From positions 1-8,013 of the forward strand of contig DAOWJU010000215.1 in the NCBI GenBank assembly GCA_030640215.1: DNA of 8,013 bases. The letters run 5' to 3'. The stretch's first letter is position 1. The number at the start of each line of letters is the position of its first letter. A program made the translations under genes and the position numbers. The notes under the pieces are model-generated. The model made no database searches, had not been told where the DNA came from, and was given only the letters and a program-made list of their open reading frames with translations. Of the stretch, positions 1-7,345 are shown piece by piece. Source of the DNA: Desulfuromonadales bacterium. Its GTDB lineage: Bacteria; Desulfobacterota; Desulfuromonadia; Desulfuromonadales; BM103.

Positions 1-19
1 CAGATAGATAGGTCTGTAC

Positions 20-1327
20 TTACTTGGTGCTCTTGTCAATAATCCGGTTTGCTTTCCCTTCGTGGCGAGGTATCACCGAAGGCTCTACCAATTTTATCTT
101 GGCATGGAGTCCGATGTTGGTTGCCAGACGTTTTTCCAGCATCTCAACAAAGGCGCGCTGTTTCCTCATTTCATCAAAGAAAATGTTCTCGTTGACTTCA
201 ACCTGGACCTCCAGAGTGTCGAGGGTCCCTTCCCTTTCTATGATTAACTGATAGTGAGGCTCACAGCCTTCAACCTGGAAGAGAACTTCTTCGATCTGGG
301 TCGGGAAGACATTGACACCCTTGATGATCAGCATATCGTCACTGCGGCCCATGGTCTTTTCCATACGCACCATGGTTCGACCACATTCGCACGCATCATA
401 ATGCAGCCGGGTAATATCGCGTGTACGGTAGCGGATCAAAGGAATCGCTTCCTGCACAATGTTGGTCAGGACCAGCTCACCCTTTGCTCCTGGCGGCAGA
501 ACCTCACCGGTATCTGGGTCGATAATCTCCGGGATGAAGTGATCTTCAAATATATGCATGCCCTTTTTACAGAGACACTCGCCAGCCACGCCCGGCCCGA
601 CAATCTCTGAGAGCCCATAGTTGTCGGTCGCAACAATATTTAAACGGCTTTCGATCTCACGCCGTAATTCTTCACTCCATGGCTCTCCACCAAACAGTCC
701 GACCTTCAAGCTTAAGTAGGTGCGTGGGTCGTGCCCCATCTTTGCGATGCGATCAGCAAGGGTAAGCGCGTAAGACGGCGTACAAACAAGGGCGGTCGCT
801 TCGTAATCCTTGAGAATCATAATCTGACGCTCAGTATTGCCACCAGACATGGGAATAACGGCTGAGCCAATCAGCTCTGCACCATAATGTAAACCAAACG
901 CGCCAGTGAACAGACCGTAACCGAATGCAATATGCACAATATCATCTGCAATGACGCCTGCTGCAGTCATGAAACGAGCCACCAGGTTCGACCAGTCATC
1001 CAGGTCTTTGCGGGAATAACCGACAACGGTAGGCTTTCCGGTGGTACCGGAAGAGGAGTGGATCCTGACTACGTCACGCATCGGCACTGCAAACATGCCG
1101 TACGGATAATTCTGGCGCAAATCGTCCTTGGTCGTAAATGGTAGCTTTGCCAGATCGGCAAGGGTGTGTATATCTTCAGGTCCGACACCAGCCTTTTTGA
1201 ACTTTTCCTGATAGCAGGGAACCTTGGCAACTCGCTCCAGGGTAGAGCGTAAACGCTCAAGCTGCAGGTGCTCAAGATCCTTTCGTTCCAGGCATTCGTG
1301 AAGGGGATCCCAGATATTATGAGTCAC
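20..1327 (-). CDS. paaK: Phenylacetate-CoA ligase (second paralog, distal gene of the operon)
   Basis: An adenylate-forming enzyme of the PaaK family, which converts phenylacetate (or a related arylacetate), ATP and CoA to the CoA thioester, AMP and PPi in the cytoplasm. Visible in the 435 residues: the AMP-binding loop [10 protein letters not shown] (91-100), YGLSE (237-241), RYRTRDIT (299-306), the C-terminal hinge region [16 protein letters not shown] (327-342) and the catalytic-lysine motif EGKANRIID (K425). A Cys-X-Cys pair (ACECGR, about 312-317) is shared with the paralog at 1832-3133. Full family length. The start is GTG (1325-1327): an in-frame TAA lies two codons upstream, so no longer start is possible, and the N-terminal IWDP lines up with the IWN start of the paralog. 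The Shine-Dalgarno is poor, so translation may be weak or coupled. It follows the ACT gene after 54 bp. The family is certain; the exact aryl acid substrate is not. Confidence 0.95.
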   Translation of the reverse strand: MTHNIWDPLHECLERKDLEHLQLERLRSTLERVAKVPCYQEKFKKAGVGPEDIHTLADLAKLPFTTKDDLRQNYPYGMFAVPMRDVVRIHSSSGTTGKPTVVGYSRKDLDDWSNLVARFMTAAGVIADDIVHIAFGYGLFTGAFGLHYGAELIGSAVIPMSGGNTERQIMILKDYEATALVCTPSYALTLADRIAKMGHDPRTYLSLKVGLFGGEPWSEELRREIESRLNIVATDNYGLSEIVGPGVAGECLCKKGMHIFEDHFIPEIIDPDTGEVLPPGAKGELVLTNIVQEAIPLIRYRTRDITRLHYDACECGRTMVRMEKTMGRSDDMLIIKGVNVFPTQIEEVLFQVEGCEPHYQLIIEREGTLDTLEVQVEVNENIFFDEMRKQRAFVEMLEKRLATNIGLHAKIKLVEPSVIPRHEGKANRIIDKSTK

Positions 1328-1381
1328 AATTTATACCGTATTGCTTAGTGTTTACATTAAGAGAGAGCTGTAAGTGACTGT

Positions 1382-1813
1382 TTAAAGGTTGTAAAGCTGT
1401 TCTCCTGAGAGAATATTTATACCCTTGCCCTGCAACGTATCTATGGCACTGTCAATTTCATCGAAACGGAAAATGATCACAGCATTACCGGCATTGCGAT
1501 CAACGAAAGCATACATATACTCAACATTGATTTCTGCACTATCCAGTACTTGCAGGATCTCACACAAGCCGCCCGGTTGGTCAGGGACTTCAACAGCGAC
1601 AACTTCCGTTTTGTTAACGGTAAAGCCGCCCTCCTTCAAGGTTTCCAGGGCAACGTCTGTGTTATCGACAAGCAAGCGCAAAATACCGAAATCAGACGTG
1701 TCTGCCAGAGAGAGAGCTCGGATATTGACACCCTTCTCACCCAATACACGAGTAACTTCGGCAAGACGACCAGATTTGTTTTCGATGAAAATGGAAATTT
1801 GCTTAACTTTCAT
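1382..1813 (-). CDS. Tandem ACT-domain amino-acid-binding protein
   Basis: A 143-residue cytoplasmic protein made of two ACT domains and nothing else. The first (about residues 3-70) begins [21 protein letters not shown]; the second (about 72-140) repeats the pattern at [13 protein letters not shown]. Each has the beta-strand, Gly-containing loop, helix signature (SGRL, PGGL) that in ACT domains forms the amino-acid ligand pocket at a dimer interface. No catalytic domain is present, so it should act as a sensor or regulatory subunit. The gene sits between two phenylacetate-CoA ligase genes, 18 bp after one and 54 bp before the other. Small ACT proteins beside paaK are a known arrangement in anaerobes, so a role in sensing an aromatic or branched amino acid linked to arylacetate metabolism is a fair inference, not shown here. 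ATG start at 1811-1813 with an AGAGG Shine-Dalgarno about 6 bases upstream. Confidence 0.92.
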   Translation of the reverse strand: MKVKQISIFIENKSGRLAEVTRVLGEKGVNIRALSLADTSDFGILRLLVDNTDVALETLKEGGFTVNKTEVVAVEVPDQPGGLCEILQVLDSAEINVEYMYAFVDRNAGNAVIIFRFDEIDSAIDTLQGKGINILSGEQLYNL

Positions 1814-1831
1814 AATGACCTCTTTCTCGAA

Positions 1832-3133
1832 TTATTTCGGGCGGTTATCGATAACCCGCTGAGCTTTACCTTCGCTGCGGGTAATGGTTTTTGGTTCAAC
1901 GAGACGAATGCGGCAGCTGATGCCAAGCAGATCCTTGATCTCTTTTTCGATACGTCTGGAAAGGCTCTGAAGAACCTTGATTTCATCGGAGAAAGTCTTC
2001 TCGTTGACTTCTACCTGGACTTCCAGAGTATCCAGAGTTCCGTCACGATCAACAATCAACATGTAATGCGGTTCGACGCCTTCGATATCCATGAGAACGC
2101 TTTCAATCTGCGACGGGTAGACATTCACACCGCGAATAATCAACATATCGTCAGAACGGCCGCACATACGCTCAAGGCGTCGATGAGTCCGTCCGCAGAT
2201 GCATGGCTCGGTGATAATCCGGGTAATGTCACGGGTGCGATACCGAATCAACGGGATACCTTCTTTGGTGATGGTTGTGATAACCAGTTCACCCTGCTCG
2301 CCTTCCGGCAGCAAATCACCACTGATTGGATCAATAATCTCCGGAATAAAGTGATCTTCCCAGATATGCAGGCCACTCTGGGCTTCAATACATTCGATAC
2401 CAACACCAGGTCCGAGGATTTCTGACAAGCCGTAGATATCAATCGCCTTGATGCCAACCTTGGCTTCAATTTCATTACGCATTTTCTCAGACCATGGCTC
2501 AGCGCCGAGTATACCTATGCGCAGCTTGAAATCGCGAATATCAACGCCCTCTTCTGCTGCAGCTTCGGCAAGATAGAGGCTGTAAGACGGCGTGCAAGTC
2601 AACACTGTGGAACCGAAGTCCTGCATGATCATCAGCTGTTTTTTGGTGTTGCCACCGGACATGGGGATGACCGAAGCACCGACTTTTTCAGCGCCGTAAT
2701 GTGCTCCAAGTCCGCCGGTAAAGAGTCCGTAACCATAGGCATTATGCAGGATGTCGCCGCGATTGACTCCGGCTGCAACAAACGAGCGAGCCATCAATTC
2801 GGTCCAGATCTCAATATCACGGCGGGTATAACCGACCACGGTCGGCTTGCCCGTCGTTCCTGATGAGGCATGAATTCGAACAATCTGATCAAGCGGCCGG
2901 GCAAACAGGCCATAGGGGTAGTTGTCGCGCATATCCTGCTTGAGCGTGAAAGGCAAACGCTGTAGGTCATCAAGCGACTTTATGCTCTCCGGCTTAATGC
3001 CCGCCTTGTCGAATTGCTGTTTGTAAAAAGGGACCGTGGCATAAACGCGTTCGGCAACTTGTTGCAAGCGTTTTACCTGAAGGGATTCGAGAGCTTCTCT
3101 TGGCAGTGTTTCAAACTCATCGTTCCAGATCAT
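1832..3133 (-). CDS. paaK: Phenylacetate-CoA ligase (first paralog, promoter-proximal)
   Basis: PaaK-family AMP-forming ligase, 433 residues, full length. Motifs: AMP-binding loop [10 protein letters not shown] (89-98), YGLSE (234-238), RYRTRDIT (297-304), [16 protein letters not shown] (325-340), and EGKAQRVID with the catalytic lysine at K423. The Cys pair PCICGR (310-315) matches the one in the paralog at 20-1327. The two proteins align end to end without large gaps and share long identical stretches ([35 protein letters not shown]), so they are duplicated genes that have diverged well beyond recent identity. ATG start (3131-3133) has an AAGGA Shine-Dalgarno about 7 bases upstream. It is first in an operon with the ACT gene and second ligase, behind a near-consensus promoter and a leader of about 130 bases. 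Expected reaction: arylacetate + ATP + CoA to arylacetyl-CoA. Whether the two copies differ in substrate cannot be read from sequence. Confidence 0.96.
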   Translation of the reverse strand: MIWNDEFETLPREALESLQVKRLQQVAERVYATVPFYKQQFDKAGIKPESIKSLDDLQRLPFTLKQDMRDNYPYGLFARPLDQIVRIHASSGTTGKPTVVGYTRRDIEIWTELMARSFVAAGVNRGDILHNAYGYGLFTGGLGAHYGAEKVGASVIPMSGGNTKKQLMIMQDFGSTVLTCTPSYSLYLAEAAAEEGVDIRDFKLRIGILGAEPWSEKMRNEIEAKVGIKAIDIYGLSEILGPGVGIECIEAQSGLHIWEDHFIPEIIDPISGDLLPEGEQGELVITTITKEGIPLIRYRTRDITRIITEPCICGRTHRRLERMCGRSDDMLIIRGVNVYPSQIESVLMDIEGVEPHYMLIVDRDGTLDTLEVQVEVNEKTFSDEIKVLQSLSRRIEKEIKDLLGISCRIRLVEPKTITRSEGKAQRVIDNRPK

Positions 3134-3265
3134 GACTATGTCCTTGTGCTTGTTTGGTAAAAGAGATCAACGAACCTGACGGCCCGGTTCAAAGGCATCC
3201 AGGTTAACCCTAAAAACCTTGACATATCGACACCTTGCCTCAAATTACGAGGGTGCGGCAAAAGG
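3134..3265 (-). promoter_or_regulatory. Long structured leader of the paaK-ACT-paaK operon
   Basis: If transcription starts about 7 bases after the -10 box at 3272-3277, the 5' leader is about 130 bases, which is long. It contains short complementary segments that can pair in competing ways: AAGGTT (plus coordinates 3215-3220) with AACCTG (3200-3205), AACCTG with CAGGTT (3173-3178), or GAACC (3186-3190) with GGTTC (3172-3176). A separate small hairpin can form near 3231-3255 (CACC/GGTG plus CCTC/GAGG). No known riboswitch class is recognised, no leader peptide is obvious, and no clean U-tract terminator follows. Regulation by alternative pairing is a hypothesis only. Confidence 0.3.
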
Positions 3266-3271
3266 GTTTTG

Positions 3272-3301
3272 ATAATAGCGGAGACAAAGACGGGTTGTCA
3301 A
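3272..3301 (-). promoter_or_regulatory. Near-consensus sigma-70 promoter for the paaK operon
   Basis: On the minus strand a perfect -35 box TTGACA (3296-3301) is followed after 18 bases by TATTAT (3272-3277), five of six matches to TATAAT. It starts only 8 bases after the stop codon of the upstream phosphatase gene and faces the first paaK gene. This is the best promoter match in the window, and it makes the ligase-ACT-ligase genes independently transcribed, although read-through from the phosphatase is possible because no terminator separates them. Confidence 0.7.
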
Positions 3302-3309
3302 CGAAATGA

Positions 3310-4236
3310 CTAACTTTTATCACTCTCCGGCAAGGAGAGCAGAAGCCCCTCCAGAATACCAAAATCACTGACAGTCAAACAGTCATTCTTCATTTTCTGC
3401 ATCAGGCAAATCACGATTTCCAAACCGGAGATAATCAGATCTCCGCGACCAGCTTCCATGCCAGGCAATACTTCACGTTCCGGAAGGCTTAAAGCGGTCA
3501 GTCTGGATTGCCAGTACTGTAAACGTGACAGCGACAAAGAGTAATTATTGACACGCTGCCAGTCATATTCGGTCATCTCCAGATCCAGAGCCGCCAGCGT
3601 CGTTACGGTGCCAGCCGTGCCAACCAGAGTAAGCGCGGCAAAATCAACCCCGGCAGACTCACAGGCACTAGCAAGCTCAGCGATCAACTCGCCGAGGATA
3701 TCGTCAACAACTTCATAGCGCTGCTCTGCTGATATATATCCTTCGGTGAGGCGCACAACACCTAATGGAAGGCTGCGTGACCAGATGACCTTTTGCTTCG
3801 AGCAGAGGACAAACTCTGTGCTGCCGCCACCGATATCGATGATCAGCGCCTGCTCTGGCATCGGGTCAAGTGCACTGAGAACGCCGGCAGTCATATATTC
3901 TGCCTCAATATTGCCACTGATTATTTCAAGAGGGATCTGGGTGACTGCCCTGATTTTTGTTGCAAACTCTTCACCGTTGACAGCCTGGCGAAAGGCAGCA
4001 GTACCAACCGCCTTAACATGCTGGACAGTAAAGTTTTGACAGGGCTCCGCAAATTCTTTAATTGCAGAGAGGGTCCGATCCATCGCTTCGGGTGAGAGGC
4101 CATTTTCGTCTGAAAAACCACCCGCCAGGCGACATGTGCGGCGCAGGTAAAGTTCTGGAGCTACCTTGCCAGCAATGACTTTGCCAATCAGCAAGCGCAA
4201 GGTGTTGCTCCCGGCATCAATCGCTGCAAACATCAT
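3310..4236 (-). CDS. Ppx/GppA-family exopolyphosphatase / pppGpp phosphohydrolase, short form
   Basis: A member of the ASKHA-fold Ppx/GppA family, which removes terminal phosphate from polyphosphate or converts pppGpp to ppGpp. In 308 residues I see phosphate-loop 1 DAGSNT (7-12), the ISGNIEA segment with the glutamate corresponding to the catalytic Glu of E. coli Ppx (E111 here), phosphate-loop 2 DIGGGSTEF (134-142), GTAGTVTT (206-213) and the LPGMEAGRGDLIISG segment (257-271). It ends after the two-lobed core, so the C-terminal HD-like domain of E. coli Ppx and GppA (about 500 residues) is absent; this short form is common in many bacteria. The residue before E111, usually Glu, is Ile. Two ATG codons in tandem open the gene; the first (4234-4236) gives a 4-base ATGA overlap with the transporter stop, pointing to translational coupling. 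Sequence alone does not separate polyphosphatase from pppGpp phosphatase. Confidence 0.93.
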   Translation of the reverse strand: MMFAAIDAGSNTLRLLIGKVIAGKVAPELYLRRTCRLAGGFSDENGLSPEAMDRTLSAIKEFAEPCQNFTVQHVKAVGTAAFRQAVNGEEFATKIRAVTQIPLEIISGNIEAEYMTAGVLSALDPMPEQALIIDIGGGSTEFVLCSKQKVIWSRSLPLGVVRLTEGYISAEQRYEVVDDILGELIAELASACESAGVDFAALTLVGTAGTVTTLAALDLEMTEYDWQRVNNYSLSLSRLQYWQSRLTALSLPEREVLPGMEAGRGDLIISGLEIVICLMQKMKNDCLTVSDFGILEGLLLSLPESDKS

Positions 4237-5924
4237 TTTTTACCAACAACGGCTTTAGCAAAGTTGAAAGTGTGGTCGCCAATTTTTTCAAAGTTATGCA
4301 GCATGTCAATAAAGATAAGACCGGAATTCACGGTACATTCGCCAGTATTAAGACGTTTGATGTGGTTATTGCGTAGTTTCTCTTCCAGATCGTCAATACC
4401 GTCTTCCATACGGTGGGCTTCATCATACACTTCTGTATTTTGTTCATCGAGAGCTTTAACCACCGTAGCAAGGAAGCGACTGGTCAACTCCGAGATCTCG
4501 CTGATTTCATTCATAGCAATCTCGGAGAAAGTAATCCTCTGGTCCAGCTTACGCTGACTCAGAGTCCAGATATTTTCGCAGTGATCACCAACGCGTTCCA
4601 GGTCGTTAACCATATTCATCATCGAAGCAACCTCTTGAGAAGTCTCCTGAGCAATAGACTTCTGTGATAAAGCGACCAGAAAGTCGGTGATCTCTTTTTG
4701 CAGAATATCCGTGAGATCCTCTTTTTTCTGCAGGCCGGAAATCTTTTTCAAGTCATCGTCTTGCAAAAACAGAAAAGTTTCATCGACCATTTCCTGGGCA
4801 ATCTTAGCCATACGCCGTGTTTCGGAGCGCGCCTGGGCAAGAGCAATAGGAGGTGTGCTCAGAACTCTGTTGTCGAGGTATTTAAGATGGAACTCCATCT
4901 CCTCCTCCTGCCCTCTAATGACAACCGTACTCAATTTTGCAAGCACTCCGACCAGTGGCAAGAAGATCAGGGTATTAACGATATTGAACACGGTGTGAGT
5001 GTTCGCAATATGTCGGGCAATAAAAGGTTTATCGCCAATGGCTCCGCCAAGACGAGTGGCCTGATCCTGGGTTTGTATGACAAAGTCAGCGTCCCCGGGC
5101 GTCATGGAAGAGATGAACTGGAGAAAAAACGGGAAAAGCGCGAGCATGTAGCAGACGCCGAGGGTATTAAACAGAAAGTGTGCAAATGCCGTTCGACGCG
5201 CAGCCAGATTGGTCCCTATCGCTGCCAGGTTCGCAGTGATGGTTGTCCCGATATTCTCGCCCAGGATGAGGGCAATACTTGCTTCAAAAGTCAGGAGGCC
5301 GCTTGATGCCAGGGCAAGGGTGATACCAATCGTCGCGCTGCTGCTCTGGACAATCATGGTCAGAACGGCACCAATCAGTACACCTATCAGATGATTGTTA
5401 CCAACGACCATGAAGAGCTGGCGAAACTCCTCACTCGCCTTCAACGGGTCGAATGCAGTCTTCATAACACTCAAGCCAAAAAAGAGCAGACCGAAACCGA
5501 GTATGATCTCACCGCAATAGCTCCATTTCTTATTCTTGGCAAAGAGCTTGACCCCGACCCCGATCCCGATTGCTGGCAAGGCATAATGAGTAATTTTGAA
5601 GGCAATCAACTGAGCTGTTACGGTCGTGCCTATATTTGCGCCAAGAATAACGCCGATGGACTGTACCAGAGACATTAAACCAGCATTGACAAAGCCGACG
5701 ACCATGACAGTTGTCGCGCTTGAAGACTGAATCATTGCCGTGACTGCGATTCCAACCATGGTACCGACAATACGGTTATTGGTCAGCGCTGCGAGGATTT
5801 TGCGCATCCGACTGCCAGCAATCTTTTGCAGACCCTCCGACATGATTTTCATGCCAAAGAGAAAGAGCCCAAGACCACCCATCAAACCGAAGATGAGTTT
5901 TTGATTCAGCAGAAGCGGGAGCAT
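4233..5924 (-). CDS. Na/Pi cotransporter family protein with C-terminal PhoU-like domain
   Basis: An inner-membrane protein of the Na+/phosphate cotransporter (PNaS, NptA/YjbB-like) family, 563 residues. The membrane half (about 8-335) has the family's inverted duplication: QSSSAT at 66-71 and again at 193-198, each followed by a GxNIGTT segment (GANIGTT 95-101, GENIGTT 222-228). The C-terminal half (about 340-560) is a cytoplasmic helical PhoU-like domain carrying two related motifs, NDLERVGDH (440-448) and HNFEKIGDH (543-551), which in PhoU proteins belong to the metal-binding repeats. Bacterial relatives such as YjbB are linked to phosphate export, others to uptake, so the direction is not decided. 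The ATG (5922-5924) has a strong CAGGAG Shine-Dalgarno (5931-5936) six bases upstream. It overlaps the phosphatase gene by 4 bases, giving a phosphate or polyphosphate homeostasis pair. Upstream is a TIR-bounded element at 5986-6153. Confidence 0.95.
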   Translation of the reverse strand: MLPLLLNQKLIFGLMGGLGLFLFGMKIMSEGLQKIAGSRMRKILAALTNNRIVGTMVGIAVTAMIQSSSATTVMVVGFVNAGLMSLVQSIGVILGANIGTTVTAQLIAFKITHYALPAIGIGVGVKLFAKNKKWSYCGEIILGFGLLFFGLSVMKTAFDPLKASEEFRQLFMVVGNNHLIGVLIGAVLTMIVQSSSATIGITLALASSGLLTFEASIALILGENIGTTITANLAAIGTNLAARRTAFAHFLFNTLGVCYMLALFPFFLQFISSMTPGDADFVIQTQDQATRLGGAIGDKPFIARHIANTHTVFNIVNTLIFLPLVGVLAKLSTVVIRGQEEEMEFHLKYLDNRVLSTPPIALAQARSETRRMAKIAQEMVDETFLFLQDDDLKKISGLQKKEDLTDILQKEITDFLVALSQKSIAQETSQEVASMMNMVNDLERVGDHCENIWTLSQRKLDQRITFSEIAMNEISEISELTSRFLATVVKALDEQNTEVYDEAHRMEDGIDDLEEKLRNNHIKRLNTGECTVNSGLIFIDMLHNFEKIGDHTFNFAKAVVGKK

Positions 5925-5950
5925 TGATGACTCCTGAAAGGGAATTATTG

Positions 5951-6005
5951 GCTAGCAGCTTATCGGACAATCAATAAACTGGCTGCTAGGAGTCTGTCCG
6001 ACAAT
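5951..6005. repeat. Imperfect 21-bp direct repeat with short palindrome in the transporter leader
   Basis: Bases 5951-5971 and 5985-6005 match at 16 of 21 positions, both running from GCTAG to GACAAT. The second copy is the left end of the TIR element at 5986-6153, so the first looks like a degenerate extra copy of that end. In addition CTAGCAGC (5952-5959) and GCTGCTAG (5982-5989) form a perfect 8-bp inverted repeat with a 22-base spacer. It lies 27 to 81 bases upstream of the transporter start, where the promoter or 5' leader must be. Both repeats were read directly; origin is inference. Confidence 0.6.
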
Positions 6006-6153
6006 AAGGGGCGAAGCGAAAATCCAGAAGTTTGAGAACAGATTTTGGCTCGTTTGAGAGCTCATAGCAGTAGCTATGGGCCGAAAAGGAGCTGAAATAT
6101 GGGCCAAACAGCTGGGTTTGCAGCCGATCATGGATTGTCGGACAGGCTCCTAG
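5986..6153. mobile_element. 168-bp MITE-like element with 20-bp terminal inverted repeats
   Basis: The left end ctaggagtctgtccgacaat (5986-6005) is the reverse complement of the right end (6134-6153) at 19 of 20 bases; the pairing breaks just outside and just inside these limits. Both ends begin with CTAG, which may be a 4-bp target duplication rather than part of the repeat, leaving 16-bp ends. The interior has no credible coding frame. It holds a 9-bp stem with a 4-base loop (6060-6068 with 6073-6081, one G-T pair) and smaller inverted repeats such as CAAAC/GTTTG (6105-6109 and 6116-6120). Size, ends and lack of coding suit a non-autonomous element mobilised by a transposase elsewhere in the genome. 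It lies between the lipoprotein terminator and the transporter gene. The IS family is not identified; a large structured intergenic repeat or regulatory RNA is the main alternative. Confidence 0.65.
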
Positions 6154-6154
6154 T

Positions 6155-6177
6155 AAAAAGCCCCCGATGGCGAGGGC
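6155..6177 (-). terminator. Rho-independent terminator after the lipoprotein gene
   Basis: Read on the minus strand, GCCCTCG CCAT CGGGGGC (6160-6177) forms a 7-bp GC-rich stem with one T-G wobble and a 4-base loop, followed at once by five T residues (6159 down to 6155). It begins 19 bases after the lipoprotein stop codon, the right place and strand to close the cNMP-binding/lipoprotein unit. The TIR element starts two bases beyond the T-run. Confidence 0.8.
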
Positions 6178-6196
6178 GTACAGGCTGTGGGAAGAA

Positions 6197-6847
6197 TTAC
6201 TTCTCTATAGAGAACTGGAACTTTGCAAGAGGCTCACCAGAGGTTTTTTTGTCGGGGAAAACCAGAAGTTCGGCAGAGTTGGTTCTCTCCAGGTCAGCGA
6301 TAAAATAAACCAGGCCAGCCACCGTAGAACCTTTCAGTATTGGTTCTTCGGTCAGTGCACGGGTGAAGATGTCCTGTGGGTGGTACTCGGCGTAGAACGG
6401 CAGTGAACTGGAGAAAGTGTCAGCATTCGAAACCCTCGCCTGATCATCAAGATAGTAATAACCGACATAAGGGTAAGGGATCAGATAAACCGTATCTTTA
6501 CTGACAATCTCACGAACACGTTCCGGGGTAATTGAGCGATACTGACGATCACTGCCGTCCTTGAGAATAAAAACTTGCGATGGGAATGAGACTTGTTCTT
6601 CAGTGCGGTTGTCTATAGACACATGAAACGACGTGATGTTATCAACCATCTGGTAAGGCGACAGACTCAATGCATCAAGTTTGACAGTAAAAGCCACCCC
6701 ATCACGGGTTTCTGTGATTGATTTTTCTTCGCTATTGATTGTGCCTGTGGAAGTGGCGATGGGGGTAACGCTGACAGTACACGCCGAACAAAAAAGGAGA
6801 ATCAAAGCAGCAAGGATATAGCTTGTCCGCATGGTCGTACTCCGCAT
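6197..6847 (-). CDS. Putative lipoprotein of unknown function
   Basis: A 216-residue protein that I do not recognise. The N-terminus has a basic start, a hydrophobic run (YILAALILLF) and a cysteine at 23 in the context FCSAC, which resembles a lipobox, though Cys at the -3 position is unusual. The mature part is hydrophilic, predicted beta-rich, with an extended segment of Tyr and Pro (LIPYPYVGYYYLDD, about 121-134) and a VAGLVYF strand near the end, in the style of extracytoplasmic immunoglobulin-like domains. Two starts are possible: ATG 6845-6847, four bases after the upstream stop and without a clear Shine-Dalgarno, or ATG 6830-6832 (five codons in), preceded by GGAG at 7 bases and giving a shorter signal peptide. 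I prefer the second biologically but report the longer frame. It follows the cNMP-binding gene so closely that they must be cotranscribed. An envelope-anchored accessory protein is inference. Confidence 0.75.
   Translation of the reverse strand: MRSTTMRTSYILAALILLFCSACTVSVTPIATSTGTINSEEKSITETRDGVAFTVKLDALSLSPYQMVDNITSFHVSIDNRTEEQVSFPSQVFILKDGSDRQYRSITPERVREIVSKDTVYLIPYPYVGYYYLDDQARVSNADTFSSSLPFYAEYHPQDIFTRALTEEPILKGSTVAGLVYFIADLERTNSAELLVFPDKKTSGEPLAKFQFSIEK
6840..6843 (-). promoter_or_regulatory. Ribosome binding site favouring the internal lipoprotein start
   Basis: GGAG on the minus strand lies seven bases before the ATG at 6830-6832, which would remove five residues from the longest frame and start the signal peptide at MRTSYILAAL. 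The upstream ATG at 6845-6847 has no comparable site within 15 bases, although translational coupling to the stop codon at 6852 could serve it. Confidence 0.5.
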
Positions 6848-6851
6848 CGCG

Positions 6852-7328
6852 TTAAGACTTCTGCAACGACCAGATCAACATGTCGCGGTATTCTTCATTC
6901 GCCTCGCGTACTCGCTTGCTGAACACTCTAACGATATTACTGACCAATTTAAGAGCAAGGACGGCATCGTCTTGACAAAGTCGCTCAAGGTCCTTCTTTT
7001 TAAGACTGATAAGGTCGGCGTCTTCAGCGACACGGGCGGTCGCAGAGCGCGGCAGACCATCGATAACCGCCATTTCACCAAAAATATCTTCAGGACCGAG
7101 AACAACAAGGGTTTTCTCGTCTCCTTCAGCAAACATTTTAGAAATACGAATCGTTCCCTTTTTAATCAGAAAAAGCGACTCACCTGGCATGTTTTCGATA
7201 AAAACTGTGGTTCCTTCGCCCATCTCCCGCATCTCGCAAAAAACAGCCAATCGCCCCAACTCTTCGTCAGAAAAGCCTTTTAGCATTATGCTGTCTTTTA
7301 TCGCAGAAAAATCTTTTATCTGAACCAT
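6852..7328 (-). CDS. Stand-alone cyclic nucleotide-binding domain protein
   Basis: A 158-residue protein consisting essentially of one cNMP-binding (CAP_ED) domain. The early barrel strands are seen at GEGTTVFIENMPGESLFLIKKGTIRI, and the phosphate-binding cassette at FGEMAVIDGLPRSATA (about 83-98) keeps the Gly-Glu pair and the Arg that hold the cyclic phosphate and ribose in CRP/PKA domains. After the long C-helix (about 114-145) the chain ends at WSLQKS: there is no helix-turn-helix, kinase or channel, so it is not a CRP-type transcription factor. It presumably signals by binding a partner. The C-terminal helix is rich in charged residues and may dimerise. ATG at 7326-7328 has a weak Shine-Dalgarno. 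The lipoprotein gene follows after 4 bases. A promoter candidate lies at 7380-7409. The family call is secure, the ligand and partner unknown. Confidence 0.92.
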   Translation of the reverse strand: MVQIKDFSAIKDSIMLKGFSDEELGRLAVFCEMREMGEGTTVFIENMPGESLFLIKKGTIRISKMFAEGDEKTLVVLGPEDIFGEMAVIDGLPRSATARVAEDADLISLKKKDLERLCQDDAVLALKLVSNIVRVFSKRVREANEEYRDMLIWSLQKS

Positions 7329-7345
7329 AACGGGAAATCTCTCTT

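Noticed and set aside
1..19. Short sequence beyond the last ligase stop codon
   Set aside because: Only 19 bases are available, with no hairpin or gene start that can be supported.
1550..2425. Plus-strand open frame of 291 codons
   Set aside because: It runs antisense to the ACT and ligase genes, both of which have complete conserved motifs. Its translation has no recognisable domain, so it is a shadow frame.
3219..3247. Plus-strand promoter beginning with TTGACA
   Set aside because: No acceptable -10 box lies 16 to 19 bases downstream, and no plus-strand gene follows.
4698..5306. Plus-strand open frame of 202 codons
   Set aside because: It is antisense to the transporter gene, which carries both QSSSAT motifs and PhoU-like motifs; the antisense protein has mixed, motif-free composition.
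6099..6308. Plus-strand open frame starting inside the TIR element
   Set aside because: It runs through the terminator hairpin and antisense to the lipoprotein gene, with no ribosome site and no family signal.
6852..7328. CRP/FNR transcription factor
   Set aside because: The chain ends after the long helix following the cNMP-binding barrel; there is no room for or sign of a helix-turn-helix domain.
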